A DNA stretch of 64,000 bases from NCBI RefSeq assembly GCF_000317535.1, contig NC_019757.1, positions 6,939,561-7,003,560 of the forward strand, written 5' to 3'. Below are positions 1 through 9,099 of this stretch, in pieces. Both the position numbers and the translations under genes were made by a program. This DNA is from Cylindrospermum stagnale PCC 7417 (GTDB lineage Bacteria > Cyanobacteriota > Cyanobacteriia > Cyanobacteriales > Nostocaceae). Under the pieces are notes generated by a model. That model ran no database searches. It saw only the letters and a list, made by a program, of their open reading frames with translations, and was not told where the DNA came from. Every line of letters starts with the position of its first letter. The stretch's first letter is position 1.

Positions 1-576
1 AACGCGCAACCAGGCGATACTTGCCTAGATTTGTGTTGCGGTAGTGGAGACTTAGCCCTACGTTTGGCACGGCGTGTCGGATTAACGGGACAAGTATATG
101 GAGTTGACTTTTCCCCAAACCTGTTAGAAACTGCCAAAGAACGCTCACGTTGGCAATACCCCCAAAGAGCTATCACTTGGGTAGAAGCTGACGTGCTAAA
201 TTTGCCTTTCGGCGACAACCAATTTGACGCCGCCACAATGGGCTATGGTTTAAGAAACGTTAAGGACATCCCCCGCAGTCTCAAAGAGTTACATCGTGTC
301 CTCAAACCAGGTGCCAAAGCTGCGATTTTAGACTTTCATCGACCCAGTAATCAACAATTTCGCGACTTTCAGCAGTGGTATTTGGACAATTTCGTCGTTC
401 CACTAGCAACTAATTTAGGCGTAAAGGAAGAATATGCTTATATCAGTCCCAGCTTAGATCGTTTTCCCATCGGCAGAGAGCAGGTAGAGTTAGCTCGTCA
501 AGCTGGTTTTACATCTGTCACTCACTACCCCATTGCCAACGGTATGATGGGAGTACTAGTAGTCAGTAAATTTTAA
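1..576 (+). CDS. menG: Demethylphylloquinone/demethylmenaquinone methyltransferase, 5'-truncated by the window edge
   Basis: The reading frame is open from base 1, so the start lies outside the window. The protein has the SAM-binding motif I (LDLCCGSGDLAL), the acidic VDFSP strand after it, and the UbiE/MenG signature around GYGLRNVKD followed by ELHRVLKPG. The C-terminal half (FRDFQQWYLDNFVVPLA, then a serine-proline run before the end) is typical of the UbiE/MenG family. In cyanobacteria this enzyme carries out the final ring methylation of phylloquinone. Family membership is clear; substrate is inferred from the lineage, because cyanobacteria lack a UbiE-dependent ubiquinone pathway. Confidence 0.9.
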   Translation, partial: NAQPGDTCLDLCCGSGDLALRLARRVGLTGQVYGVDFSPNLLETAKERSRWQYPQRAITWVEADVLNLPFGDNQFDAATMGYGLRNVKDIPRSLKELHRVLKPGAKAAILDFHRPSNQQFRDFQQWYLDNFVVPLATNLGVKEEYAYISPSLDRFPIGREQVELARQAGFTSVTHYPIANGMMGVLVVSKF

Positions 577-666
577 ATTTTAGATTGGCTAATGGGTCAT
601 GGCTCATAGTTTTTTCCATTTTCCCAATTACCAAATCCTAATTACTAATTCTTAATCCAAAATCCT

Positions 667-1902
667 GTGGATTGGTCTCATGTTTGGCTTTATGTATCAG
701 CCCCGGTTCTCGGCGGAATAATTGGCTATTTCACAAACGATATAGCCATAAAAATGTTATTTCGTCCCTACCGGGCAATTTATATCTTTGGACGAAGAAT
801 ACCCTTTACTCCTGGATTGATTCCCCGCAACCAGGAACGTCTAGCGAAGAATATTTCCGATACGATTATGGGGTCGCTACTGACGCCAGAAGAACTGCAA
901 AAACTGGCGCGACGACTTCTAGAAACAGAACGAGTGCAGGGCGCAATTCTCTGGTTATTGCGGCTGGCAATCGAACAAATTAAAGCTGATAAAAACCAGA
1001 AAAGCGCCAAAATTGTGGCGGGAATTTTGCGCGATTTGTTAGGGGAATCTTTGCCACGACTCCTCAAGGTTTTGGCGCGACGAGAAGATTTTCTGGAAGC
1101 GCAGATCAATCAAATTTTTGACCTGGTATTACTAGAATTTCAACTGAGTGATGAACAAGCCACGCGGCTGGCAGATTGGTCTTTAGAAGTTGTTTTACCA
1201 CCGGATGTGCTACGACAGGCGGTAGTTGATTTCTTGACAGATCGCACAATTCAAATTATTGATGAAAGCTTTCGGGAAAAAACTAGCGGTACTTACTGGG
1301 TAGTAGCCAATTTATTTGGTTTACGCAATACACTGACGCGGCTACGGACCTTTTGCTTAGATGAAAAAGAAGCGACAAACAACCGCTTGCAGGAATTGAG
1401 TCAAGATTTGCAAATGCGCGATCGCCTCAAGAAAATCCTGCAAAATTTATCTTTACAAAACCTGCCAATGGGGACAGTACGCCAACTGCGAAAAACTACC
1501 AGGGAAAGCGTCCGCCATTACTTACAAACCAGTGGCAGCGATGTGCTACAAGGCTTAACCGACTCTGTTGACTGGGAAAATATTTCTGTATTGCTTTTGG
1601 AACGTCTGAGCAATTCACCTGTTGTCAGCGCTTCCTTAGAAGTTGTTAGTCAGGAGTTGGCGCTAATTTTAGAGCGGTATTTGGAAAGAGATTTAGAAGT
1701 GATTGTGGCCCAGGTGATTCCGATTTTGTCGATAGATCAAGTGATTGTTGATCGGGTGAAATCAACTTCACCTGCTGATTTAGAAGCGGCAATTGAGGGA
1801 ATTGTCAAAAATGAATTGCAGGCAATTGTAACTTTAGGCGGTGTTTTGGGTTTTGTTGTTGGGTTGTTTCAAACAGCATTTTTACTGTTGAGCCAATTTT
1901 AA
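667..1902 (+). CDS. DUF445 family membrane-anchored protein
   Basis: A 411-residue protein starting at GTG, chosen because the family begins with this hydrophobic segment (residues about 5-25, containing [13 protein letters not shown]). The motif [10 protein letters not shown] at about residues 47-56 is a DUF445 hallmark. A long charged alpha-helical middle follows, and a second hydrophobic segment ends the protein (about 388-409, [12 protein letters not shown]). This gives an N- and C-anchored topology with a large soluble middle. The biochemical function of DUF445 is not established. No clear Shine-Dalgarno precedes the GTG. Confidence 0.85.
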   Translation: MDWSHVWLYVSAPVLGGIIGYFTNDIAIKMLFRPYRAIYIFGRRIPFTPGLIPRNQERLAKNISDTIMGSLLTPEELQKLARRLLETERVQGAILWLLRLAIEQIKADKNQKSAKIVAGILRDLLGESLPRLLKVLARREDFLEAQINQIFDLVLLEFQLSDEQATRLADWSLEVVLPPDVLRQAVVDFLTDRTIQIIDESFREKTSGTYWVVANLFGLRNTLTRLRTFCLDEKEATNNRLQELSQDLQMRDRLKKILQNLSLQNLPMGTVRQLRKTTRESVRHYLQTSGSDVLQGLTDSVDWENISVLLLERLSNSPVVSASLEVVSQELALILERYLERDLEVIVAQVIPILSIDQVIVDRVKSTSPADLEAAIEGIVKNELQAIVTLGGVLGFVVGLFQTAFLLLSQF

Positions 1903-1996
1903 TTTTGGTTCTTCAGCTTCCGCCTAAAAACAATCTTCATTCAGGCAAAGAGTTAATAGAGATGAAGAACGTATATAATTTTTACAGCGGTTTCAA

Positions 1997-2629
1997 ATGA
2001 CATTTGCACCCACAGACATTATTAAACAAGAATTAATTGACAGTTTAATTGAAAATATTAATCCATTAGTACATAGTGTTTCACGACGAATTAATCCAAT
2101 TACGCCTACTTCTACTATTTCTGAAACACTGATAGTTTTAGATGATCTTAATAAAATTTTTAATAGATTAAAAGACAGCCAAAAACAAAAAGAAGATAGA
2201 GACTACTTATCAAAGCTATGGGATTATTTAGATGCCCATTTAAATAGGGATAGTAGCTACTGGGTTAGTCGTACATTGGTCTGGGAGTATGAAGTAATAT
2301 TTTTTCTCAGGCAAATCAGAAAAAATGAAATTATTCTTGAACCTTTAAATATAAATCTAGAGACAAATAATTCATTATCAAACCCCAAAAACCGAATTTA
2401 TCAAAATAAACTGAATACACAAAACAGCAGCGTTCCAACTATAAGTAAATCTATTCCAGAATATGAAAGACGGAATTTTTATGAGAGTGAATCAGCAATT
2501 AAATGGTATGAAACAAATAGTATTGAGCCAGATGATGCCACTAAACATTGGGGTTCTTTATCCAGAGAACATGGTAAATTTGGCTCACATCCAGTCTGCG
2601 ATGATTATCATGAGGATTCTTTTCCTTGA
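1997..2629 (+). CDS. Hypothetical protein (210 aa), unrecognised
   Basis: I do not recognise this protein. It starts at ATG, has no signal peptide or membrane segment, and falls into two parts. Residues 1-115 look alpha-helical and charged. Residues 120-210 are rich in Asn, Ser and Glu and look poorly ordered, ending in a His/Asp-rich tail (GSHPVCDDYHEDSFP). It is AT-rich compared with the gene upstream. It stands alone, convergent with the Uma2 gene on the other strand. Its length and codon use make it a credible gene. Confidence 0.55.
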   Translation: MTFAPTDIIKQELIDSLIENINPLVHSVSRRINPITPTSTISETLIVLDDLNKIFNRLKDSQKQKEDRDYLSKLWDYLDAHLNRDSSYWVSRTLVWEYEVIFFLRQIRKNEIILEPLNINLETNNSLSNPKNRIYQNKLNTQNSSVPTISKSIPEYERRNFYESESAIKWYETNSIEPDDATKHWGSLSREHGKFGSHPVCDDYHEDSFP

Positions 2630-2665
2630 TAAAGGTTAACGAAGCATTGCTAAATAATAGAATGT

Positions 2666-3238
2666 TTACAAAATTTGTGCTAAATCCAGCATAAATCCAG
2701 GCAGTACGTCTTCTCCTGATAAACTAGTAGGCGATCGCAATATCTCAACTTCTTGCTGTGGGCGATATATTTCCACTCGTTGGTTTTGAGGATCAATCAG
2801 CCAACCCAAACGCACACCATTGTCAATATACTCCTGCATTTTGCGTTGCAGTTTTTCCAAATTATCTGTAGCAGAGCGCAATTCTGCTACGAAATCGGGA
2901 GCTATTGGGAGAAATTTGGCCGGATCTGGATTGAGGGCTACTAATCTCTCTCGTTTCACCCAAGATGCATCTGGAGAGCGATCTGCACCATTGGGTAGTT
3001 TAAAACCTGTAGAAGAGTCAAAAGCCAAGCCTGTACCATCAGCATCTGTCCAATTAAACAAGCGCTGTGTCATTCGTCCATTGCGATTTCCACTTTCCCA
3101 TCCCGTTGGTGGCATAATAATTAGTTCTCCTTCGGCCGTCCGTTCTAGGCGCAAATCTCGATTTTGCTGACAGAGTTGTAGGAATTGTTCATCTGTTAAC
3201 TCAATGCTGGGGTGGAGGTTGAGGATTAGAGCAGTCAT
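2666..3238 (-). CDS. Uma2 family putative restriction-endonuclease-fold protein
   Basis: A 190-residue protein of the Uma2 (DUF820) family, which is greatly expanded in cyanobacteria. Visible family features are the N-terminal LTDEQFLQLCQQNRDLRLERT strand-helix, the IIMPPTGWESGNRNG turn, SPDASWVKRERL, and the PD-(D/E)xK-like core PDFVAELRSATDNLEKLQRKM, followed by YIDNGVRLGWLIDPQ. The fold is that of PD-(D/E)xK nucleases, but targets are unknown for most members. It is complete and monocistronic. Position alone gives no hint of function. Confidence 0.88.
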   Translation of the reverse strand: MTALILNLHPSIELTDEQFLQLCQQNRDLRLERTAEGELIIMPPTGWESGNRNGRMTQRLFNWTDADGTGLAFDSSTGFKLPNGADRSPDASWVKRERLVALNPDPAKFLPIAPDFVAELRSATDNLEKLQRKMQEYIDNGVRLGWLIDPQNQRVEIYRPQQEVEILRSPTSLSGEDVLPGFMLDLAQIL

Positions 3239-3284
3239 ATTAACCTCTTAATCTTCCTAAATTTAGCCTAACAGTTATAGTCAA

Positions 3285-3542
3285 TCATCTGCAAATAGGA
3301 TATTTAATCGTAGCCGCTTGCATGTGCGGACAGATGTTATCTAGTGCAAACACTTCGCCTTTGTAGTTTTGCCCAAGAACATAATCTTGACCATTGAGGG
3401 TAATTTTGTTTGGTTTATTTACTCCCAACATTGATTTGTGACCAATCAACCAAGGCGCACCTGGTAAAATTGCTGCCATTGTTCCTCTAGATTTAGTTAA
3501 AAGTCGTTCATTTAATGCTCTGTAAAAAATGTTATTATTCAA
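3285..3542 (-). pseudogene. Truncated Rieske [2Fe-2S] oxygenase-type fragment
   Basis: An 85-codon fragment. The C-terminal half (LNGQDYVLGQNYKGEVFALDNICPHMQA) matches the start of a Rieske domain and contains the first CxH ligand pair (CPH). The frame stops soon after, before the second Cys-xx-His pair that would complete the cluster site. It therefore cannot bind an iron-sulfur cluster and is read as a remnant of a Rieske non-haem oxygenase or related ferredoxin-domain protein. Expression as a small protein cannot be excluded. Confidence 0.55.
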
Positions 3543-3626
3543 GTCTGCTACTTTATTTTTTTAAAGCATTAGTTCTCAAAATGGGCTGTTCCGTCGCCGC
3601 TAATTTTTGCAATTTTGAATTTATTA

Positions 3627-6212
3627 TTACTTACTAGCCGTTAACTTGGGATAAGCAATGCGTTTGTGATGGAATTGCTGCCAAACTTCCACGAATATTT
3701 GGGCAATTTTTGACATTTCGTCCCGTGTGATTCCTGAATCTACCAGTTGGTCATCTTGCCATCTAGCACGGAGAATGTTGTTAACCATTGTTAAGGCTTG
3801 TTCACCAGTGGCGTCTTTAAGCGATCGCAAAGCTGCCTCACAGGAATCTGCCAACATGACAATGCCTGTTTCGCGCGACTGGGGAATTGGGCCATCGTAG
3901 CTAAAATCTGCCTTGTCTACTTTTAAACTGGGGTCTTCTTTAGCCATTTGCTGTGCTTGGTGATAAAAATAGGAGATCGCCATTGTTCCCTGATGTTCAG
4001 GAATAAAAGCTTGAATTGCCTTTGGTAAACTGTGTTTACGTGCCATCACCAACCCTTCACTGACGTGCTTTTTGATAATTGCCGCACTCTTCCAAGGGTC
4101 ATTAATCTCCGTCTCATGTTTATTCGGCCCCCCCATTTGATTTTCAATAAAGCCCAGAGGGTCGTGCATTTTACCGATATCGTGGTACAGCGTCCCAGCC
4201 CTTACCAGTTCGACATTACATCCGAGTTGTTTGGCAGCAGCTTCAGCCAAAGTAGCAACAAACAAAGTGTGTTGAAAGGTTCCCGGAGTTTCGGTAGCGA
4301 GTCGTTTTAACAAAGAACGGTTAGGGTTGGCCAATTCTGCTAACCGAATCGGCGTGACTAAATCAAATAGTTTTTCCAGATAAGGACTCAAGCCCAAAGC
4401 CACAACACTCCAAGCTAAACCAGATAAAGCAAAGAACACCGCTTCTTGGAGGACGATATACCAAGCTGAACCAAAAGCCTCACCGATGAACATCTTCAGC
4501 AGCAGATAAATACCGCCTTGAGTTAAGGCAATAGCAACACCCAATAGTGCTAATTCCTCACGCGATCGCAGTCTTTGGGCCACACAACTGCTCAAGATTC
4601 CACCCGCTGCACCAGCCACAAGCCAAATCTTACCGATTTCCAGACTAATGGGTAACATCAGCAACAGCAGCCCCACTACCGTCAAACTTAAAGTCGGGCC
4701 ATAGAAGCTACCCAACAACAAACCTAGGGCACTCCAAGTGGTGTATGGCAAACCCAGCGCTAATACCCCGGGCGTACTCAGCGTAAGCAGCAACACCAAA
4801 AGGCGATCGCGTTGTCGCAAGTGACATTTAGTTCGTCGCTCTACCCAAACAAAAATCCCAACTGTTGTAGTTACAAAGCTTGCCAACCCTACCAGCCCCT
4901 GCCAATTCACCTGCCGACGAATCAGGCGATAATGTTCGAGCACCTCAAATTTCCAGACTGTAATTGTCTCTCCCTTATTGACAATCACCTCTCCTAGGCG
5001 CACCTCCATGAACACGGCTGGCACCTCGGCAGCCGCCTGTTGCGCACGTTGTTTCGTTTGTTCTTGATCTTGCTTTAAATTCGGTTGGAGTACAGCCAAC
5101 AACAGTTTGACTGCCAAAGGTTCGGCATCACTGGGTACAAGCATCTGTACTTGTAGGCTCACCGCATCATCTAAAATATTCGGTGGTAAACCGTAGGGGA
5201 TACCTTGGGTAAGAATTCGCTCTGCACTCTGTTGGATTCCCGTTCTTGTTCTTCCCCAGTCCTCATCTGACAAATCCAGAAAATCAGTTGACTCGTATAT
5301 TGTTTCTGGCTTGAGAGTCTCTAACTTGACAAATTTGGCGATCGCTTGAGCGTATCCTTTCCTGGCTTGAGAGATTTGGGTAATTAGTGAAGACAAGTTT
5401 TGTTCTGAAGTTGTGATGCGGTAAGCTTCTAGTTCCGCCACTGTTTGAGTAAAGCCATTATTCTGAGTGCTAAGTGCTGATTGGGAAGAATTCTCCTGTG
5501 ATTCTCTATTCCTCAGCAATGGCCGCGAAAATCCTAATTTTTGTTTTTTTTCTATAGCTACTTGCAGCTGTTGCCATTCTGAGTTGGAACAAGCGCGAAG
5601 ATAACGCTGGGTAGAGATGGACAAAACTAAAGTATCAAAAAACGGAAAAGACCCAGCAACGGCACGAATTTCATTACCATCATTCAGAAGTTGTCGCAAC
5701 TTTTGCTCAATTAGTTCATTCGTTTCGGCATCAATCATCAAAACAGGGATGGAACTTTGACTGACGGCTTTGCGCTGAACTGCTGTTTGTTTTTGATCTT
5801 CAATGCGATCGGTATAAGGCGCTGTAAATGTCTGTGGCGCCAGAGTACCCACTTGTAACTGGGGTTGGTTATATAACTTATGTCCGATAACGCCTGTGAG
5901 AGATGCTACAGCTAACACTAAAATCACTGAGGAACGCTGTTCATGCATCCAGCCGAAAACAATAGCATTAATGCCACTGTTACTATTAACCGATCTGGAT
6001 GCTTGTCTTGGCTTTCGCTGTCCGCCTGTGCCACTATTTGTGGATAAATACAGAACTATATTCTTGAGCACAGCCCTTGTTCGTTTCTCCCTGCGGGTTT
6101 TACTGCTGGGACTACTCCCAAACAACTTACCATTACGCCATAGCACTTTGTACCATCGCCGCCATTGCCTCAATTGTTGGGTCAAGGACTGCAAAAATTG
6201 CTGAGTTTTCAT
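3627..6212 (-). CDS. 7TM-HD family phosphohydrolase (PgpH-like)
   Basis: An integral membrane phosphohydrolase of about 861 residues. The ATG at 6212 is chosen over a TTG 36 bases upstream because CAGAGG sits just ahead of it. Order: short cytosolic N-terminus, one membrane segment (VILVLAVASLTGVIGHKLY), a long 7TMR-HDED-type extracytosolic region, a block of about seven membrane helices, then a cytosolic HD domain with HTLFVATLAEAAA, YHDIGKMHDP and a later PEHQGT histidine. PgpH-type members hydrolyse cyclic di-AMP, which cyanobacteria use in osmotic and day-night control; the substrate here is inferred from the family. It appears monocistronic. Confidence 0.85.
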   Translation of the reverse strand: MKTQQFLQSLTQQLRQWRRWYKVLWRNGKLFGSSPSSKTRREKRTRAVLKNIVLYLSTNSGTGGQRKPRQASRSVNSNSGINAIVFGWMHEQRSSVILVLAVASLTGVIGHKLYNQPQLQVGTLAPQTFTAPYTDRIEDQKQTAVQRKAVSQSSIPVLMIDAETNELIEQKLRQLLNDGNEIRAVAGSFPFFDTLVLSISTQRYLRACSNSEWQQLQVAIEKKQKLGFSRPLLRNRESQENSSQSALSTQNNGFTQTVAELEAYRITTSEQNLSSLITQISQARKGYAQAIAKFVKLETLKPETIYESTDFLDLSDEDWGRTRTGIQQSAERILTQGIPYGLPPNILDDAVSLQVQMLVPSDAEPLAVKLLLAVLQPNLKQDQEQTKQRAQQAAAEVPAVFMEVRLGEVIVNKGETITVWKFEVLEHYRLIRRQVNWQGLVGLASFVTTTVGIFVWVERRTKCHLRQRDRLLVLLLTLSTPGVLALGLPYTTWSALGLLLGSFYGPTLSLTVVGLLLLMLPISLEIGKIWLVAGAAGGILSSCVAQRLRSREELALLGVAIALTQGGIYLLLKMFIGEAFGSAWYIVLQEAVFFALSGLAWSVVALGLSPYLEKLFDLVTPIRLAELANPNRSLLKRLATETPGTFQHTLFVATLAEAAAKQLGCNVELVRAGTLYHDIGKMHDPLGFIENQMGGPNKHETEINDPWKSAAIIKKHVSEGLVMARKHSLPKAIQAFIPEHQGTMAISYFYHQAQQMAKEDPSLKVDKADFSYDGPIPQSRETGIVMLADSCEAALRSLKDATGEQALTMVNNILRARWQDDQLVDSGITRDEMSKIAQIFVEVWQQFHHKRIAYPKLTASK

Positions 6213-6372
6213 TACCTCTGGCTGTAGTTGCTTACCTTGATAGGTCAAAGCGCGATGGGCACTGTACTAAGGATTTTTCAGATCCCACGTAAGTCGCGGA
6301 GGGTTTGTCACCAGGACGCCGGATTTTTTCGCGCTGTGCCTTTCAAGATACATCTTTTCTGCTATATAAATC

Positions 6373-6386
6373 CTAGACAAGTCTAG
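6373..6386. repeat. Small perfect hairpin beyond the TnpB remnant
   Basis: CTAGAC and GTCTAG separated by AA form a 6-bp stem downstream of the tnpB remnant's stop. IS200/IS605 elements carry such subterminal hairpins at their right end, and the omega-RNA is read from this side of tnpB. Here it is probably the leftover right end. Confidence 0.35.
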
Positions 6387-6441
6387 ACATTTACTTCTTA
6401 CTTCAACGGGAGCATGGGAGCGGTTATCCCTGAGTAAGCTT

Positions 6442-6768
6442 TTACGCCAAAGCCTGACGCGATAGGTTAATTGCTGCATTTAGATCCCTATCCATCTCAA
6501 AACCGCAGTGCTCACAGTGATAAGTTCTTTGGGACAAAGAAAGTTTTTCTTTCTGATATCCACAATGAGAACAGGTTTTACTAGATGGATACCATCTATC
6601 AGCAATGAAGATTTCACAACCAAATTTTTTAGCTTTATATTCTAGCTGACGCTTCAACTCATAAAATCCACAATCAGCTATTACTTGGGCTAATTTATGA
6701 TTTGACAACATACCTAAAATATTTAAATCTTCTACTACTATTTTTGCGTGGTTTAGTTTTAACAGAGA
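6442..6768 (-). pseudogene. TnpB (IS200/IS605/IS607-type) C-terminal remnant
   Basis: The C-terminal third of a TnpB RNA-guided nuclease. An in-frame ATG begins at 6711, but homology continues upstream to about 6768, where the RuvC-II stretch AKIVVEDLNILGM carries the catalytic Glu. The zinc ribbon follows (CSHCGYQ, then CEHCGFEMDRDLNAAINL), the last part being the RuvC-III Asp region. The N-terminal RuvC-I and nucleic-acid-binding part is missing, and no tnpA is present. This is a dead element fragment. Confidence 0.8.
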
Positions 6769-7184
6769 TCCCTATTTTTTCGGCAAATTCACTCTTGTTT
6801 ATACATCAGATATTTGTTAGTATATGACTATGATTGTACAGGTTTGTCTAGTAAATTGTTAACTTAGGATAAACTCTTTCTCCATAAATAAAATTTAGGA
6901 GATACTACGATCGTTGAGGGTTAAAAATTAGTACTCAGTCCTCAATCCCTAATCGAACATAGGTGTTCGCGAACCTTGTAAGGCAGCGAGTGCCTTGCTG
7001 GCAATCAACACTGCTCATCTCTGGATTTTGCCGCGCCTGATTGTCAAACCTTACCAACTCTTGAAAGAAACTTGAGAAACCGAATCTGGTTAAAAGGGTT
7101 TGCTGTTAAATAGCAGTATTAAAAATTACAAAAAATAGTAGTTGCTGCCTGGATTAATGGTATTGTTGAAATTTGAAAATAGCC
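6769..7184. other. Intergenic stretch, nothing recognised
   Basis: Between the TnpB remnant and the 3' end of the DraG-like gene. AT-rich with scattered stops in all frames; a short TTCGCGAA-like palindrome near 6967 is the only structure seen. It may hold the lost 5' part of the tnpB element, but I find no recognisable coding remnant. Confidence 0.4.
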
Positions 7185-8111
7185 TTAACGTGAGCGGATG
7201 ACGCGAGGAGCTGCAAATACAGTTCGTGTCGCCGAATCAAAAGACGTGGCACATTTCTCTGCTGTTAACTCCCTTGGATGTAGGTCTAGATTATAAACCC
7301 CTGACCACACAGCCGCGAGTGCGTCCGCTAATTCTACCATCTGGGAAAAGCTGCTCTGTTCCCAAGCTGGCGAATTTTTTGGCGAGTACAAAAAGAGCCA
7401 ATTGGCGGGAATGCCCACTGTGCTGTTATATGCTCCAGATAAAGCGCCAGTAATTGCACCTGTAGCTTGGGAATCGTCGTTGTGAGTAGCCCGTAAAACT
7501 GCCAGACGGAAATCTTCTAGGGTACTCAGAAAACAGTAAAATGCGATCGCGATCGTGTTACTGATCTTTTCTTCCCGATTTAACTCGGCTTGCGCTTTTT
7601 CTAACCCAGCACCTTCATTTAATAATATATTGACTTTCAATAATTGTTGTGGTAGAGAAGTTTGTGTATCTCCGAGAAAAGAAATGATTTGGGGGATTAT
7701 CTGGATGGGATCAAGTTTTTCTGTGAGGGATTGAGCAACAGCATATCCAACTGCGAGTATTCCATCCCTGACCAATGGGTCATTTTCCCAGAGTTGCGCT
7801 CCTTGCAGCAATTTTTCCCGTAGTTTAATCTTATCTTCGTGAAAAAAGAGTGTTATTGGTAGGGTGGCCAAAATTATTTTTGCCGAAGAGACATCAGTTA
7901 CTTGCAAATGAACAGGTGCTTGTTGGTGACGCTTTAGCCAATCATTTAAATCTAAAGAGCCAAGTGCGATTAAACTTTCAGCACCCAGGATCACCATTGT
8001 GCCAGTACCACAGGCGCAATTGATCGGGTTTTCACCGCCCTTGGCTAAACTTTCCCCCAGGAATGCCCCAAGTATTGTGCCTCTAAACCGACTTACGAGA
8101 GAGTAGCGCAT
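7185..8111 (-). CDS. ADP-ribosylglycohydrolase-like (DraG-family) protein
   Basis: A 308-residue protein. The N-terminus (SRFRGTILGAFLGESLA) resembles the RGxxxGxxxGDAxG opening of ADP-ribosylglycohydrolases. Near residue 215, THNDDSQATGAITGALSGAY resembles the family's GDSDTxAAIxGALAGAYxG metal-binding helix, with the second Asp present but the usual first GD motif changed. The family removes ADP-ribose from proteins or small substrates using two Mg2+. Because the N-terminal Asp pair is not obvious here (GESLAKGGE instead), activity is uncertain. It is followed about 100 bp further by aroQ on the same strand, with no obvious functional link. Confidence 0.65.
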   Translation of the reverse strand: MRYSLVSRFRGTILGAFLGESLAKGGENPINCACGTGTMVILGAESLIALGSLDLNDWLKRHQQAPVHLQVTDVSSAKIILATLPITLFFHEDKIKLREKLLQGAQLWENDPLVRDGILAVGYAVAQSLTEKLDPIQIIPQIISFLGDTQTSLPQQLLKVNILLNEGAGLEKAQAELNREEKISNTIAIAFYCFLSTLEDFRLAVLRATHNDDSQATGAITGALSGAYNSTVGIPANWLFLYSPKNSPAWEQSSFSQMVELADALAAVWSGVYNLDLHPRELTAEKCATSFDSATRTVFAAPRVIRSR

Positions 8112-8208
8112 ACAATTTTAGATTTTAGAAAAGCAGAATGGACCCCTAAATCTAAAATTGACTGATCACTAAAAGTCATAACCAGCCTCTATGTTAATTT
8201 ATGCTTAC

Positions 8209-8718
8209 CTAGGTACTTGTTCCTTGATCATTTCTGAGATAATGAATCAAAGCCTGTAATCCCAGCAAATAGCTTTGAACACCAAAGCCACTAATTTGCC
8301 CAATCGCTACTGGAGCGATGTAAGAATGATGACGGAAATCTTCTCGGCGGTAGATGTTACTTAAATGTACTTCAACTGTAGGCAAATTTACCCCAGCGAT
8401 CGCATCTCTTAATGCCACACTTGTGTGGGTATATGCCCCTGCATTGATCAAAATTCCCTGATGTTGCCCTAATGCCCCATGAATAGTATCTACTAAAATC
8501 CCTTCATGATTTGACTGCACAGGCGCGACTTTCGCCTGTAACTTGAGTCCTTCTGCTTCTAACAGGCAATTAATTTCTGCTAGGGTCAAGGAACCATAAA
8601 TTCCTGGTTCGCGTTGTCCTAGCAAATTTAGGTTTGGCCCATGCAGTACGAGAATACTTAAAGGTGGCAACGTCAACTCCAGTATCTTGAGGATATTAGC
8701 GACGGCGCGAGCGATCAT
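8209..8718 (-). CDS. aroQ: Type II 3-dehydroquinate dehydratase
   Basis: The shikimate-pathway enzyme converting 3-dehydroquinate to 3-dehydroshikimate. The diagnostic N-terminal motif [20 protein letters not shown] carries the catalytic Arg and Tyr. [23 protein letters not shown] and [18 protein letters not shown] supply the other active-site residues. At 169 residues it is about 20 longer than usual because of an N-terminal extension before [11 protein letters not shown]; a downstream TTG start is possible. The ATG at 8718 overlaps the end of a small upstream ORF by 23 bases, which suggests translational coupling. Confidence 0.95.
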   Translation of the reverse strand: MIARAVANILKILELTLPPLSILVLHGPNLNLLGQREPGIYGSLTLAEINCLLEAEGLKLQAKVAPVQSNHEGILVDTIHGALGQHQGILINAGAYTHTSVALRDAIAGVNLPTVEVHLSNIYRREDFRHHSYIAPVAIGQISGFGVQSYLLGLQALIHYLRNDQGTST

Positions 8719-8833
8719 TTACAGGAATCGGAATCAGTTCCGGTTCCGGCTCAGCCTCTGGCCCCAAAAGGCTTTCAATTAGCTTGCGTGCTAATTCCTT
8801 AAGCTTTTCCAGTACCTTTTCTATATAGTCCAT
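8696..8833 (-). CDS. Small 45-aa acidic/basic protein overlapping aroQ
   Basis: An ATG at 8833 preceded by AGGAG opens a 45-codon frame. The product begins with an amphipathic Lys/Glu/Leu helix ([20 protein letters not shown]), continues with a Pro-Glu repeat ([13 protein letters not shown]) and ends in arginines. Its stop lies inside the aroQ start region. I do not recognise a function. The composition is protein-like and the Shine-Dalgarno is good, so a real small gene coupled to aroQ is plausible. Confidence 0.5.
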   Translation of the reverse strand: MDYIEKVLEKLKELARKLIESLLGPEAEPEPELIPIPVNDRSRRR

Positions 8834-9099
8834 TGAACTGACCGCTCCTGAGATACTACCTCAATTTTTGATTAACTTTCTTTGCAGAAACTGGGTATTT
8901 TCGCACCTTTGGCTTGATAAGGAGTTGACACACTGCCCTGTTGGGGGCATAAGCCACTTCTAAAATTTGGTGTTGTGTTCTCCCTTACTTATAAGAGTAT
9001 CACATTAGCAACCTAGCAGACTGCATCCTCCAAGGAGTAGTATTTTCGATCAACAGTTAACAGTAAACAGTTAACTGTTAACCGTCCACTTGACTTTAA

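Noticed and set aside
6267..6479. Minus-strand ORF of 70 codons after the TnpB remnant
   Set aside because: It overlaps the remnant's 3' end and the presumed right end of the element and has no protein-like pattern.
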